NCBI RefSeq assembly: GCF_000236035.1
Contig: NZ_JH393257.1
Location: 1,716,684 to 1,763,446, forward strand
DNA from: Vreelandella boliviensis LC1
GTDB taxonomy: Bacteria > Pseudomonadota > Gammaproteobacteria > Pseudomonadales > Halomonadaceae
Length of the DNA stretch: 46,763 bases
Direction of reading: 5' to 3'
Both the position numbers and the translations under genes were made by a program. The notes under the pieces are model-generated. The model searched no databases. It was not told the DNA's origin and saw nothing but the letters and a program-made list of their open reading frames with translations. Below are positions 8,539 to 18,776 of the stretch, piece by piece (within the stretch, counting starts at the first letter, position 1; each line of letters begins with the position of its first letter).

Positions 8539-9210
8539 TTAGCTAAGGACGCTCCCTTGACTGGGCTTCCCATACGCCGCCAAAAACACATCCACGGCGC
8601 TGCTTATTTGGCGGTGAAGCTCTTCATCACTGGGCGGTTTACGCACGCCCATGAGGATCTCTGTGACCAGCATGCCCTGCCACATACTGCACAGTTGGTC
8701 GGCGGCAAAGGTGGGGGGGCCAAGGGTTAAATGCCCAGCGCGGGCTAATCCTTCTAACTTCTCTTGTAGCCATTGCTGCATTGCCCAGGGGCCTGCCTCG
8801 AAATACGCCCTTAGCAGCTCCGGGTACTGTTCACCTTGGGCGGTCATTACCCGTTCAACCGCCAGCACATGGGGCTCTAATAAAAAGCGCACCAGGCTTA
8901 AGCCGACCTCGATCAACGATTGGCGCACCGCCTCGTGGGTGTCGGGCAGATTATCTAACCCGCGGCGGATGGTGGCGGTTTCACGCCGGATCACACTACC
9001 AAACAGGGCCTCTTTGTTTACAAAATGGCCGTACACGGTGACTTTTGAAACACCCGCTTCCCGGGCAACGGCTTCCATCGTTACGCCCTCTAAGCCATGG
9101 CGAAAGAATAGACTTGTCGCCGCATCCATCATGGCATCCCGTTTCGCCATATCTTTAGGTCGGCCAGCGCGGCGTTTTGGTTCAAGCGGTGTATGTTGCG
9201 AATCTTTCAT
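8539..9210 (-). CDS. TetR-family repressor of the adjacent RND pump
   Basis: 223 residues from the ATG at 9210. An upstream in-frame ATG at 9288 was not used, because that extension would lie across the promoter and operator and is not TetR-like. The N-terminal helix-turn-helix (about 22-70) reads AATSLFFRHGLEGVTMEAVA, then REAGVSKVTVYGHFVNKEALF, a textbook TetR motif. The C-terminal part is the TetR ligand-binding domain. It is divergent from the membrane-fusion and RND genes and is likely to repress them through the palindrome at 9272-9287, released by a pump substrate. Confidence 0.9.
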   Translation of the reverse strand: MKDSQHTPLEPKRRAGRPKDMAKRDAMMDAATSLFFRHGLEGVTMEAVAREAGVSKVTVYGHFVNKEALFGSVIRRETATIRRGLDNLPDTHEAVRQSLIEVGLSLVRFLLEPHVLAVERVMTAQGEQYPELLRAYFEAGPWAMQQWLQEKLEGLARAGHLTLGPPTFAADQLCSMWQGMLVTEILMGVRKPPSDEELHRQISSAVDVFLAAYGKPSQGSVLS

Positions 9211-9244
9211 CCAGTGAAATCCGTGCCCATTGAGTAAATAAATA

Positions 9245-9287
9245 TTGAACGTGTGCGTACAGGTATTATAGTGAACGGTATCGTTCA
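9245..9287 (+). promoter_or_regulatory. Efflux promoter with TetR-type palindromic operator
   Basis: A -35-like TTGAAC (9245-9250) and a -10-like TATAGT (9267-9272) are 16 bp apart. Starting at the last base of the -10, the palindrome TGAACG-GTAT-CGTTCA (9272-9287) has perfect 6-bp arms. A repressor there would block initiation. The gap is shared with the TetR gene, so autoregulation is also likely. Promoter elements are read by eye. Confidence 0.6.
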
Positions 9288-9311
9288 AGAATAAACCATT
9301 TCGAGGCTATT

Positions 9312-10472
9312 ATGGGTAGGTTATTAGCGTCTTCTTGGCGCCACCGTCTGCGCGGCGCCCTGGCGGCGCTGCTGATGGTCGGTGTCACACTGGCGGCGGT
9401 GTTTATCCTGACCAGCCAGCACAGCACTGCTCAGCAGACCCGCCAGCAAGGCGCTGATAACGCCTTACTGCAGGTTACTAGCGAGGCCCTGGAACAAGCC
9501 GAAAAGTTGCAGCGTGATGTGCGCTTAACGGGGCGTGTGGTGGCTCGCCAGTCAGTATCACTGGCCTTCGAACCTGCGGGGCGGGTCACTGCTGTGTCCG
9601 CCGACAGAGGCGATGCGGTTGAGCAGGGGGATGTGCTGGCCACGCTGGATACCCGCCGATTAGAAAGCCGCTTGGCGGAGGTCGCCGCGCGTAGTGAAGA
9701 AGCGCGTGCCAGCCTCGCCCTTGCTCAGCGCCAGGAGGAGCGTGAAGCGCAGCTAAACCAGAATAACTTTGCCAGCCGCACCGCGCTGGATCAGGCGCGT
9801 ACCGATCGGCTGACCCTTCAGGCTCGCCTTGCGGCGCTGGCTGCCGAGCGCGATAGCCTGACCGCCGATTTAGATGACAGCACATTAAAAGCGCCCTTTG
9901 CCGGGCGAGTGATCGAGCGCTATGTCAGTGTCGGCAGTTTGGTGAGTAGCGGCACAACCGCTTTTGATCTTATCGATGTCGAGCAGTTAGAAGCGCATCT
10001 TGGCTTACCCGCCGCGCTGGCGGCCACATTTACCCCAGGTGAGGCCGTTGAACTGAGTGTTAATGGCGCGGCGATCCGCGCAGAAGTGCGTGCCCGGCTC
10101 CCCCAGGTCGACCGTGACAGCCGTACCCAGACGCTGGTGGTATCACTGGGTGAGCCCCGCAGCGCCGTACCCGGCGATTTAGCAGAACTGCGCTATACAA
10201 TCACCGAGCCCGCAAGCGGCTACTGGGTGCCGTTGGACTCCCTGCAAGCCGCTGAGCGCGGCCTGTGGAACGTATTGGTGGCCGAGCCGCTAGTGAGTGA
10301 TCACTACCGTGTGGCCCAGGCCAGCGTGGAGCTGCTGCATAGCGAAGGAGATCAAGCCTTTGTACGCGGCACGCTGGCGCCGGGTATGCGGCTGATTACC
10401 AGCGGCACCCACCGGATTTCGCCAGGTCAGCAGGTCACGCTGAGCGAGGATGTGGCCTATGAAGCGCCTTGA
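9312..10472 (+). CDS. RND efflux membrane-fusion protein (HlyD/AcrA type)
   Basis: 386 residues. A single N-terminal hydrophobic segment (about 13-33) anchors it in the inner membrane. There follow a lipoyl half (AGRVTAVSADRGDAVEQGDV, about 93-112), a coiled-coil hairpin rich in Glu/Arg/Ala (about 115-180), the second lipoyl half (LKAPFAGRVIERYVSVGSLV) and beta-barrel domains. Such proteins bridge the RND pump to an outer-membrane channel. GAGG precedes the start. The 3' end overlaps the RND gene by 23 bp, so the two are co-translated. No outer-membrane factor gene is nearby, so a TolC-like channel must be encoded elsewhere. Confidence 0.9.
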   Translation: MGRLLASSWRHRLRGALAALLMVGVTLAAVFILTSQHSTAQQTRQQGADNALLQVTSEALEQAEKLQRDVRLTGRVVARQSVSLAFEPAGRVTAVSADRGDAVEQGDVLATLDTRRLESRLAEVAARSEEARASLALAQRQEEREAQLNQNNFASRTALDQARTDRLTLQARLAALAAERDSLTADLDDSTLKAPFAGRVIERYVSVGSLVSSGTTAFDLIDVEQLEAHLGLPAALAATFTPGEAVELSVNGAAIRAEVRARLPQVDRDSRTQTLVVSLGEPRSAVPGDLAELRYTITEPASGYWVPLDSLQAAERGLWNVLVAEPLVSDHYRVAQASVELLHSEGDQAFVRGTLAPGMRLITSGTHRISPGQQVTLSEDVAYEAP

Positions 10473-13400
10473 GTGGTTATTTAACCGGCGATTGTTAGCG
10501 CTCGCGCTGGGCCTGCTTGTGGTCGCCGGGCTGTCGGCCATTCAAACGTTGCCACGTGCGGAAGACCCCCATTTAGTGGCGCGCATGGCCACCGTACTTG
10601 CGCCTTTTCCTGGCGCCACTCCAGAGCAGGTCGAAGCCTTGGTGGTGCGTCCCATTGAGGATGAGCTACGCACCATCGCTGAGATTAGCGTGCTGGAATC
10701 CACCTCACGCCAAGGCATTGCGGTGATTAACCTTGAGCTTGAGGACGAAGTGACCAACGTTACGCCGGTGTGGAGTCGCGTACGGGACAAGCTGGCCGAT
10801 GTCGCCCCTACACTGCCTGACGGTGTGCAAACGCCGGAGCTGCTGGATGATCGCGGTTACGCGTTTAGCATCGTGGCCGCGCTACGCTGGACATTGGACT
10901 CCCCGCCCAATCCCCAACTGATGGAGCGCTACGCCGAGCGTTTGGAAGCAGCGTTTCGAAACGTCCCTGGCACGGAGTATACCCACCGCTTCGGCGTGGC
11001 GGGGGAGCAGGTAGAGGTGATGGTTAACCCGCTTGAACTGAACGCCCTGGGGCTTTCCGTCGGGCAGTTAGCGGCCACCATTGAGGCCAGCGACGGTCGG
11101 CGTACCGCAGGTGAAGTGGTTACTGACGGCCACCGGCTAACGGTGGGGCTAAGCGGTGAGTTCGATACGCTTGATAGGCTGCGCGATATAGACGTGGCGA
11201 CCCGTAAGGGGCAAACCGTCAGGCTTGGCGAGTTGGCTGAGCTACGCCGCGGCGTACAAGACCCGCCAGCCGCGGTGGCCCTGTTAAATGGCGAGCGTGC
11301 GGTGTTTGTCGGCGCACGTATGGCGCCCGGTCAGCGAATTGATCGCTGGGTGGACAAAGCTCAGCAGCAGTTGGCGGTATTTGCCGATGAGTTGCCTGTC
11401 GGTATAGAAGTTGAGGAGGTTTTTGAGCAGGCCAGTTACACCAACCAGCGCTTAAGCAACGTTGCAGGTAGCCTACTGATGGGGCTAGTGCTGGTGGTGG
11501 CGATCCTGTTCCTGACCATGGGCTGGCGCTCGGCGGTGACGGTGGGGTTGGCGATTCCGGCCACGGCTCTGCTCACTCTGGCTCTTTTTAAGCCGCTGGG
11601 TATCGATATCCACCAGATGAGCATTACCGGCATTATCGTGGCCCTGGGGCTGATGGTGGATAACGCCATTGTGATGACCAACGCCCTGCGCGAGCGCTTT
11701 TTGAAAGGCGACTCAGCGCTTGCCGCTACCCGGGACACACTGCGCCACTTAGCGGTGCCGCTGCTGGCCAGCACCTTAACCACCATATTGGCGTTTATGC
11801 CGATTGTGTTGATGCCAGGCCCTGCGGGGGAGTTCGTGGGGCCCCTGGCCATGGCGGTGATGGTCGCACTGGTAAGCTCTTATCTGGTCTCGTTGCTGCT
11901 GGTGCCGGCACTGTCACCCATGCTGTTAGCCAAGGTTGCCGATAAGCCTCCATCGCCCCGAGATAACGGCATCAGCGGTATGGTTAAGCGAGGCTTTCGC
12001 CGTACGGTTCGTAGCGCGCTGCGTCATCCCTGGGCCGCTATGATCATCACCCTGTGCGTGCCGATGGGCGGCATGGCGTTGATGCCCACCCTGGACGTGG
12101 CGTTTTTCCCACCGGCAGACCGCGACCAGTTTCATATAGAGGTGCGCTTGTCCCCCGCCAGCAGTATGGCCAACACCGAAGCACTGGCCCAGGAGATCGA
12201 GGCCATGATTCGTGAGCTGTCGGGCGTCACCCGCGTCTCGGCGTTTGTGGGTGAAAGCGCACCGATGATGTACTACAACGTGCTCACCAATGAGGATAAC
12301 AACCCAGCGTTTGTGCATCTGATTGTGGATACAGCGTCTTTACAAATCACTAACGAGCGGGTGCCCGCCCTGCAGCAGTCGCTTGATCAGCGTTTCCCCC
12401 AGGCCCAAAGCGTGGTGCGCAAGTATGAGCAGGGCCCGCCGTTTAAAGCCCCGATTGAGCTACGGGTCTATGGCGATGATCTAGCGGTGCTGTCATCGCT
12501 GGGGCTTGAACTAGCGGGCTTAATGCACCAACTGCCTCAGATTACCCATGTGCGTGCTGGCATGCAGCGTGATTTACCCAGGTTAACCCTGGATATCGAC
12601 CGCACGGCACTGAGTGATGCGGGGCTAACGCCGCAGCGGTTAGCGGAACAAGTGAGGGCCGCACTCTCGGGGCAATCGGCAGGCATGCTGCTGGAGGATA
12701 CGCAGCAACTACCTGTGCGGGTCCGCTACGCCGATGAGTGGCGCACTAATGCTGAACAGCTGGCGGCGCTGCGCTTGGTCAGCGATCAAGTAGCGGAGGG
12801 CCTGCCACTAGCAGCGGTGGCAGAGGTGTCACTCACGCCTGCCTGGAGCGTGATTACCCGCCGTAACGCGGAACGGGTGCAGTTAGTACAAGGATACCTG
12901 GTGGCCGATGCTCTTCCGGCGGTCTCCATGGCCCAGTTGGATGCCAAGCTTCAGGCGGCGTTGGAATCGGGGGCGTTTCATTTGCCTCCTGGTTACCGAA
13001 TCGAAACCGGTGGCGAAGCCGCCGAGCGCGATGAAGCCGTGGGCCAGTTGCTTGCCTCGGTGGTGCTGCTAGTCATTGCCATGGTGGCCACCGTGGTGTT
13101 GGCATTTAACTCCTTCCGGCGGGCTGCCATTGTATTTATTGCTGGAGCTCAAGCGATGGGAATGGGCATTGTGGCGCTGCTGCTAAGCGGACATGCGTTC
13201 GGTTTTGTAATTATCGTCGGCATTATGGGGCTGGTGGGGGTAGCGATTAATGCCACCATTATCATTATTGCCGCCCTTGATGACGACGCAGCCGCCCGCA
13301 AAGGCGATATCGACGCCATGCTGGCGGTGATCAGTGGCCCCACCAGCCGACATATCGTTTCGACCACGATCACTACCTTTGCAGGTTTAATTCCACTGAT

Positions 13401-13533
13401 GTTGGCCACCGGCGGGCTATGGCCACCCTTCGCGCAAACCGTTGGTTTTGGACTACTTTTAGCGACGGTGGTGTCGTTGTTCTTTACCCCTGCGCTTTAT
13501 CGGCTATGGGTATCGAAACCTGTTGGCTCATGA
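10450..13533 (+). CDS. RND-family efflux permease (AcrB/HAE1 superfamily)
   Basis: 1027 residues, the normal size. It has the RND layout: helix 1 at the N terminus (RLLALALGLLVVAGLSAIQT), a periplasmic porter domain (PFPGATPEQVEALVVRPIE), helices 2-6, a second porter loop (from about 560) and helices 8-12 ending near 1020. It is a proton-driven trimeric inner-membrane pump. In helix 4, where AcrB has two adjacent aspartates for proton relay, this protein has V403-D404-N405, so only one acid is kept; many non-AcrB RND families share this. Substrate cannot be read from sequence. Expressed with the membrane-fusion gene under the TetR regulator. Confidence 0.9.
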   Translation: MWPMKRLEWLFNRRLLALALGLLVVAGLSAIQTLPRAEDPHLVARMATVLAPFPGATPEQVEALVVRPIEDELRTIAEISVLESTSRQGIAVINLELEDEVTNVTPVWSRVRDKLADVAPTLPDGVQTPELLDDRGYAFSIVAALRWTLDSPPNPQLMERYAERLEAAFRNVPGTEYTHRFGVAGEQVEVMVNPLELNALGLSVGQLAATIEASDGRRTAGEVVTDGHRLTVGLSGEFDTLDRLRDIDVATRKGQTVRLGELAELRRGVQDPPAAVALLNGERAVFVGARMAPGQRIDRWVDKAQQQLAVFADELPVGIEVEEVFEQASYTNQRLSNVAGSLLMGLVLVVAILFLTMGWRSAVTVGLAIPATALLTLALFKPLGIDIHQMSITGIIVALGLMVDNAIVMTNALRERFLKGDSALAATRDTLRHLAVPLLASTLTTILAFMPIVLMPGPAGEFVGPLAMAVMVALVSSYLVSLLLVPALSPMLLAKVADKPPSPRDNGISGMVKRGFRRTVRSALRHPWAAMIITLCVPMGGMALMPTLDVAFFPPADRDQFHIEVRLSPASSMANTEALAQEIEAMIRELSGVTRVSAFVGESAPMMYYNVLTNEDNNPAFVHLIVDTASLQITNERVPALQQSLDQRFPQAQSVVRKYEQGPPFKAPIELRVYGDDLAVLSSLGLELAGLMHQLPQITHVRAGMQRDLPRLTLDIDRTALSDAGLTPQRLAEQVRAALSGQSAGMLLEDTQQLPVRVRYADEWRTNAEQLAALRLVSDQVAEGLPLAAVAEVSLTPAWSVITRRNAERVQLVQGYLVADALPAVSMAQLDAKLQAALESGAFHLPPGYRIETGGEAAERDEAVGQLLASVVLLVIAMVATVVLAFNSFRRAAIVFIAGAQAMGMGIVALLLSGHAFGFVIIVGIMGLVGVAINATIIIIAALDDDAAARKGDIDAMLAVISGPTSRHIVSTTITTFAGLIPLMLATGGLWPPFAQTVGFGLLLATVVSLFFTPALYRLWVSKPVGS

Positions 13534-13610
13534 GCCGTGCAGCACGAGATGCATCGCCAGAATATTTTAACCGGCATAGCCTGCGTTATGTTAACGATCT
13601 GTAATTAATA

Positions 13611-13625
13611 TTACTATTTTAGTAA
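13611..13625. repeat. AT-rich inverted repeat upstream of the diguanylate cyclase
   Basis: TTACTA-TTT-TAGTAA is a perfect 6-3-6 inverted repeat in the 208-bp gap before the GGDEF gene. It is too AT-rich and lacks a T-run for a terminator; it might be a protein-binding site. Nothing else was recognised in this gap. Confidence 0.4.
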
Positions 13626-13741
13626 ATTATGAGAGAGTTTTGGCGTAGTATCTCGTGGTGGCAAAGGTAGGGCCTTTCAATATGCCCACTGACGTTTAGC
13701 ACCATGACCGCACGACTATTTTACAAGGATGAGTAAATAGA

Positions 13742-15444
<1,703 letters not shown>

Positions 15445-15610
15445 TTATTCAAACTATTTAAAGGCAAATAATTAAAGGCGATGGGCGCGTTCTTACATCA
15501 CTGTAGGCAACGCTGGTTCAAGCTTTTAGAGCCAGTTGGTGCCTGTCACTGTGACATCGCTGTTTTCCAATACGCCTGTCCTGTTGGCACGTAACGACTG
15601 GCCCTATAGC

Positions 15611-15661
15611 CTAAACGTTTGACTCACTAGGCTGACAAGCACGCTATTTCTAAACGGGTTA
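15611..15661 (+). promoter_or_regulatory. Candidate MocR-type operator upstream of the aminotransferase
   Basis: CTAAACGTTTGA (15611-15622) is identical to the 12-mer at 18694-18705 before the ABC transporter genes. A weaker copy, CTAAACGGGTTA, follows at 15650-15661. MocR/GabR/PdxR proteins often bind paired direct repeats. Assignment to the MocR regulator encoded between the two promoters is inference. Confidence 0.5.
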
Positions 15662-15676
15662 ATTAGGGTGCTTGCT

Positions 15677-17023
15677 ATGAATACCAATATTGCCGCTTCA
15701 CATCCACCCGAAAGCGGTGTGGATAATACTTATGTACACACCTTAGACCGCCAGTATGTGTTCCACTCCTGGGCGCAGCAAGGCAGTTTAGACCCCATGG
15801 TGATTGCAGGGGCTGAAGGGTGTCGGGTGTGGGACTATCTGGGGCGCTCGTATCTGGATTTTAGTAGTCAGTTAGTCAATACCAATATCGGCCATCAGCA
15901 CCCCAAGGTGGTCAGCGCGATTCAAGCCCAGGCCGCGAGCTTGTGTACCATTGCCCCAGCCCATGCCAACTTAGCCCGGGGCGAAGCGGCTAAGCGTATT
16001 GTCACCAAAGCGCCCGCTGGGTTTAGTAAGGTGTTTTTCACCAATGCGGGAGCGGATGCCAATGAGAACGCTATCCGGATGGCGCGTCTTTATACCGGGC
16101 GAAGTAAAATCCTTTCCGGCTACCGCTCCTATCACGGCAATACCGGTTCAGCGATTGCCGCCACCGGCGATTGGCGGCGTGTGCCCAACGAGTATGCCAG
16201 CGGGCACGTGCACTTCTTCAACCCTTACCTCTATCGCAGCGAATTTTGGGCGCGCAATGAAGAGGAGGAGTGTGAGCGAGCGCTGCAACACCTGCGCCGG
16301 GTGATTGAGTGCGAAGGTGCTAACGCGGTGGCTGCCATCTTGCTGGAAACCATCCCCGGTACTGCTGGCGTGCTGTTACCTCCGAAGGAATATCTTCAGG
16401 GCGTCAGAAAACTCGCCGATGAGTTCGGCATTGTACTGATTCTAGATGAAGTGATGGCCGGCTTCGGCCGCACGGGGCGCTGGTTCGCCTTCGAACATTA
16501 CGACATGGCGCCCGATTTAATCGTCTTCGCCAAAGGGGTGAACTCGGGCTATGTACCCGCCGGGGGCGTTATTATCTCTGAACCAATCTCACGTTATTTC
16601 GATGACCACTTTTTTGTCGGCGGCCTGACGTATTCCGGTCACCCGCTGGCAATGGCGGCGATAGTTGCAACTCTGGATGCGATGGAAGCAGAGGGCGTGG
16701 TTGAAAACGCTGATGCGATGGGTAATGGCCCGTTAGCCGCAGGCTTGCAACAGCTTACCGAGCGATACGCCATCATCGGTGATTGGCGGGGTGTCGGGGT
16801 GTTTCACGCTTTGGAGCTCGTCAGCGACCCGGTTTATAAAACGCCACTGCCAGGGGCGGAAGTGCTGAAACTCAAGCAGCAATTAATGGAAAACGGACTG
16901 CTGGTCTTTACCGTTGAGAACCGCATCCATGTGGTACCGCCGTGTATCGTAACGGCCGCTGAAGTGGAGGAGGGCTTAGCTATCTTAGATCGCGTGCTGA
17001 AAAACTATACGGCATCACGCTAG
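15677..17023 (+). CDS. Class III PLP-dependent aminotransferase
   Basis: 448 residues from the ATG at 15677; an in-frame GTG nine bases upstream overlaps the ribosome-binding sequence (TTAGGGTG) and is less likely. Fold-type I class III features: FTNAGADANENAIRMAR, YRSYHGNTGSA, the cofactor-binding acidic pair D257-E258 in ILDEVMAGFGRTG, and the Schiff-base lysine K286 in FAKGVNSGY. The overall pattern is that of omega-amino-acid:pyruvate/2-oxoglutarate aminotransferases (taurine-, GABA- or putrescine-type). It probably removes the amino group of the compound taken up by the ABC transporter at 18.8-21.8 kb, since both share an upstream 12-mer and flank a MocR/GabR-type regulator. The substrate cannot be fixed from sequence. 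Confidence 0.85.
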   Translation: MNTNIAASHPPESGVDNTYVHTLDRQYVFHSWAQQGSLDPMVIAGAEGCRVWDYLGRSYLDFSSQLVNTNIGHQHPKVVSAIQAQAASLCTIAPAHANLARGEAAKRIVTKAPAGFSKVFFTNAGADANENAIRMARLYTGRSKILSGYRSYHGNTGSAIAATGDWRRVPNEYASGHVHFFNPYLYRSEFWARNEEEECERALQHLRRVIECEGANAVAAILLETIPGTAGVLLPPKEYLQGVRKLADEFGIVLILDEVMAGFGRTGRWFAFEHYDMAPDLIVFAKGVNSGYVPAGGVIISEPISRYFDDHFFVGGLTYSGHPLAMAAIVATLDAMEAEGVVENADAMGNGPLAAGLQQLTERYAIIGDWRGVGVFHALELVSDPVYKTPLPGAEVLKLKQQLMENGLLVFTVENRIHVVPPCIVTAAEVEEGLAILDRVLKNYTASR

Positions 17024-17031
17024 ACGAGGGG

Positions 17032-18519
17032 TTAAGTGTTTAGAGCGTTATCGTAGGCGAGGCCCAGGCGCTGTATGCCTGGGTCGATACGCTCCCTCTC
17101 TATGGCGCCAAACCCTAGGCGGAAAAAGCGTCGCGGCGGGGCGGCATCGAAGAAGTGTTGAAAACCGGGTTCAATCAACACACCGCGTTGAGCGGCATGC
17201 CAGGCCAGTCGCTGGGTATCAATGCTGTTATCTGCCTCCATCCAGAAGGCGCTTGAACGACTGCTGCTGTGGCTCTGGCAGCCAGGCAAGGCCTGTTCAA
17301 TGGCGAGGCGCATGGCGTCGCGGCGCTGATCGATCTCTTCCACATGCAGTTTGAGATAGCGCTCGTAATAGCCTTGGCAAATAAACTGGGCCAACTGGTG
17401 CTGCAACGCGGCGGGTGGGTGACGGTACATCATGCGTCGTAGCGCCCGCAGCTCGTCAATTAACTCTGCATCCGCCACCACGTAACCCATGCGCAAACCG
17501 GGTGAAAGTGCTTTGGATAAGCTGCCCATGTAGATGATTCGGGCACTCTGGGCACTGGCTTTAAGCGCTGGCAGCGCAAACTGGTCACCGTGAATCTCGG
17601 CGTCGTAGTCATCCTCAATCACGATTTGGTCGCGGTGGGAGATCTGGGCCAATAGCGCCTCGCGTCGCTCGCGGCTCATGGTCACGCCCGTGGGAACCTG
17701 GTGGCTGGGCATCACATACAGATAGTCACACTGCTGTGTGCCTTCCAGGCGTATGCCGTCTGCATCCATTGTTTGGTATTGCAGGTTGGCGCCGCGCTGG
17801 GCAAATACGTTCATTGCCTCGCGGTAACCCGGCGATTCCAGCGCCACGCTCGTCCCTCGATGGCAAAGCAGTTGCGCAATCAAATAGAGCGCATTTTGCG
17901 TCCCCATGGTGATGAGTATCTCTTCCGGCCGAGCAAAAATACCCCGACGCGGCAAAATACGTTTGCGCAGTTGCTCGATGAGTAAAGGGTCATCTTGATC
18001 GATGCGGTCTCGCAGCCACGGCTTGTCGCGTTGGGAGCTTAATAACCGCCGGGAAACATCGCGCCATTGGGCGAGCGGGAAGAGGCGTGTATCTAACTGG
18101 CCATAAATAAACGGATAGGCATACTCTGACCAGTTGCCGGGTTTAAGAATCCCTTGGTAGTTAGTAGGGCGCTGGGTAATACGCTTGTGCCAGTTTGGTG
18201 CAGCGGTTGAAGCGTTACTGCTCTCAGTTATCGCGGTTAAAGCGGCGTTAAGCACTGATTGAGGTTCACTATAATCAGGGTGTAAGTAATAACCGCTACG
18301 CGGTCGGCTAATCAGATAGCCATCTTCGACCAGCTTTTCGTAAACAATCGCCACCGTATTACGCGAAATACCCAGCTGTTGGGAAAGCTTGCGACAGGAG
18401 GGGAGCGCGTCATCGGTGGGTAAGCTGCCCGTGCGAATGGCCTCTAACAGCGTTTTACGCAGCTGTTCTTGCAGGCAGGGGGCAGCGTTAGGGTCGACCT
18501 CAAGACACAGCGTTGTCAT
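17032..18519 (-). CDS. MocR/GabR-type PLP-binding transcriptional regulator
   Basis: 495 residues from the ATG at 18519, chosen because GAGGAGGT lies just upstream; the longer in-frame start at 18549 adds ten unlike residues. The N-terminal GntR-type winged helix (about 18-80) reads PSCRKLSQQLGISRNTVAIV. A linker leads into an aminotransferase class I-like domain with the PLP lysine K336 in MGSLSKALSPGLRMGY and the motif EDDYDAEIHG. Proteins of this type (GabR, TauR, PdxR) sense an amino compound through PLP and regulate matching aminotransferase and transport genes. It is divergent from the ABC operon and convergent with the aminotransferase, and is the natural regulator of both. Confidence 0.9.
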   Translation of the reverse strand: MTTLCLEVDPNAAPCLQEQLRKTLLEAIRTGSLPTDDALPSCRKLSQQLGISRNTVAIVYEKLVEDGYLISRPRSGYYLHPDYSEPQSVLNAALTAITESSNASTAAPNWHKRITQRPTNYQGILKPGNWSEYAYPFIYGQLDTRLFPLAQWRDVSRRLLSSQRDKPWLRDRIDQDDPLLIEQLRKRILPRRGIFARPEEILITMGTQNALYLIAQLLCHRGTSVALESPGYREAMNVFAQRGANLQYQTMDADGIRLEGTQQCDYLYVMPSHQVPTGVTMSRERREALLAQISHRDQIVIEDDYDAEIHGDQFALPALKASAQSARIIYMGSLSKALSPGLRMGYVVADAELIDELRALRRMMYRHPPAALQHQLAQFICQGYYERYLKLHVEEIDQRRDAMRLAIEQALPGCQSHSSSRSSAFWMEADNSIDTQRLAWHAAQRGVLIEPGFQHFFDAAPPRRFFRLGFGAIERERIDPGIQRLGLAYDNALNT

Positions 18520-18601
18520 GCACACCTCCTCTTCAAACATCCTGGCCATTTAGCTAATTCACTTAAGTACCTCTCTAACAAAAGCATTTTTCGTGCCACT
18601 T

Positions 18602-18617
18602 CAGTTGTCGGCAACTG
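18602..18617. promoter_or_regulatory. Inverted repeat between MocR gene and ABC operon
   Basis: CAGTTG-TCGG-CAACTG is a perfect 6-4-6 inverted repeat 83 bp upstream of the MocR start, in the gap shared with the ABC operon. It has no T-run, so it is not a terminator. It could be an operator, but no second copy was seen. Confidence 0.4.
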
Positions 18618-18693
18618 TCCTTTTAATTTGCGCTAACTGGCTCTAATCGCAGAGAGGATAAAAATCTAGGGTGAAGTTAGCTGCTGCATATCG

Positions 18694-18705
18694 CTAAACG
18701 TTTGA
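18694..18705 (+). promoter_or_regulatory. Shared 12-mer, candidate MocR operator of the ABC operon
   Basis: CTAAACGTTTGA, identical to 15611-15622, lies 71 bp before the start of the solute-binding protein gene. The core AAACGTTT is palindromic. No clear second copy was found in this gap. Confidence 0.5.
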
Positions 18706-18776
18706 AACCACATTGCAGACGACAACAGTCGAGTGATGTTTTGACTATTTTTTTAAAACCTAGGGGATATCGGACG

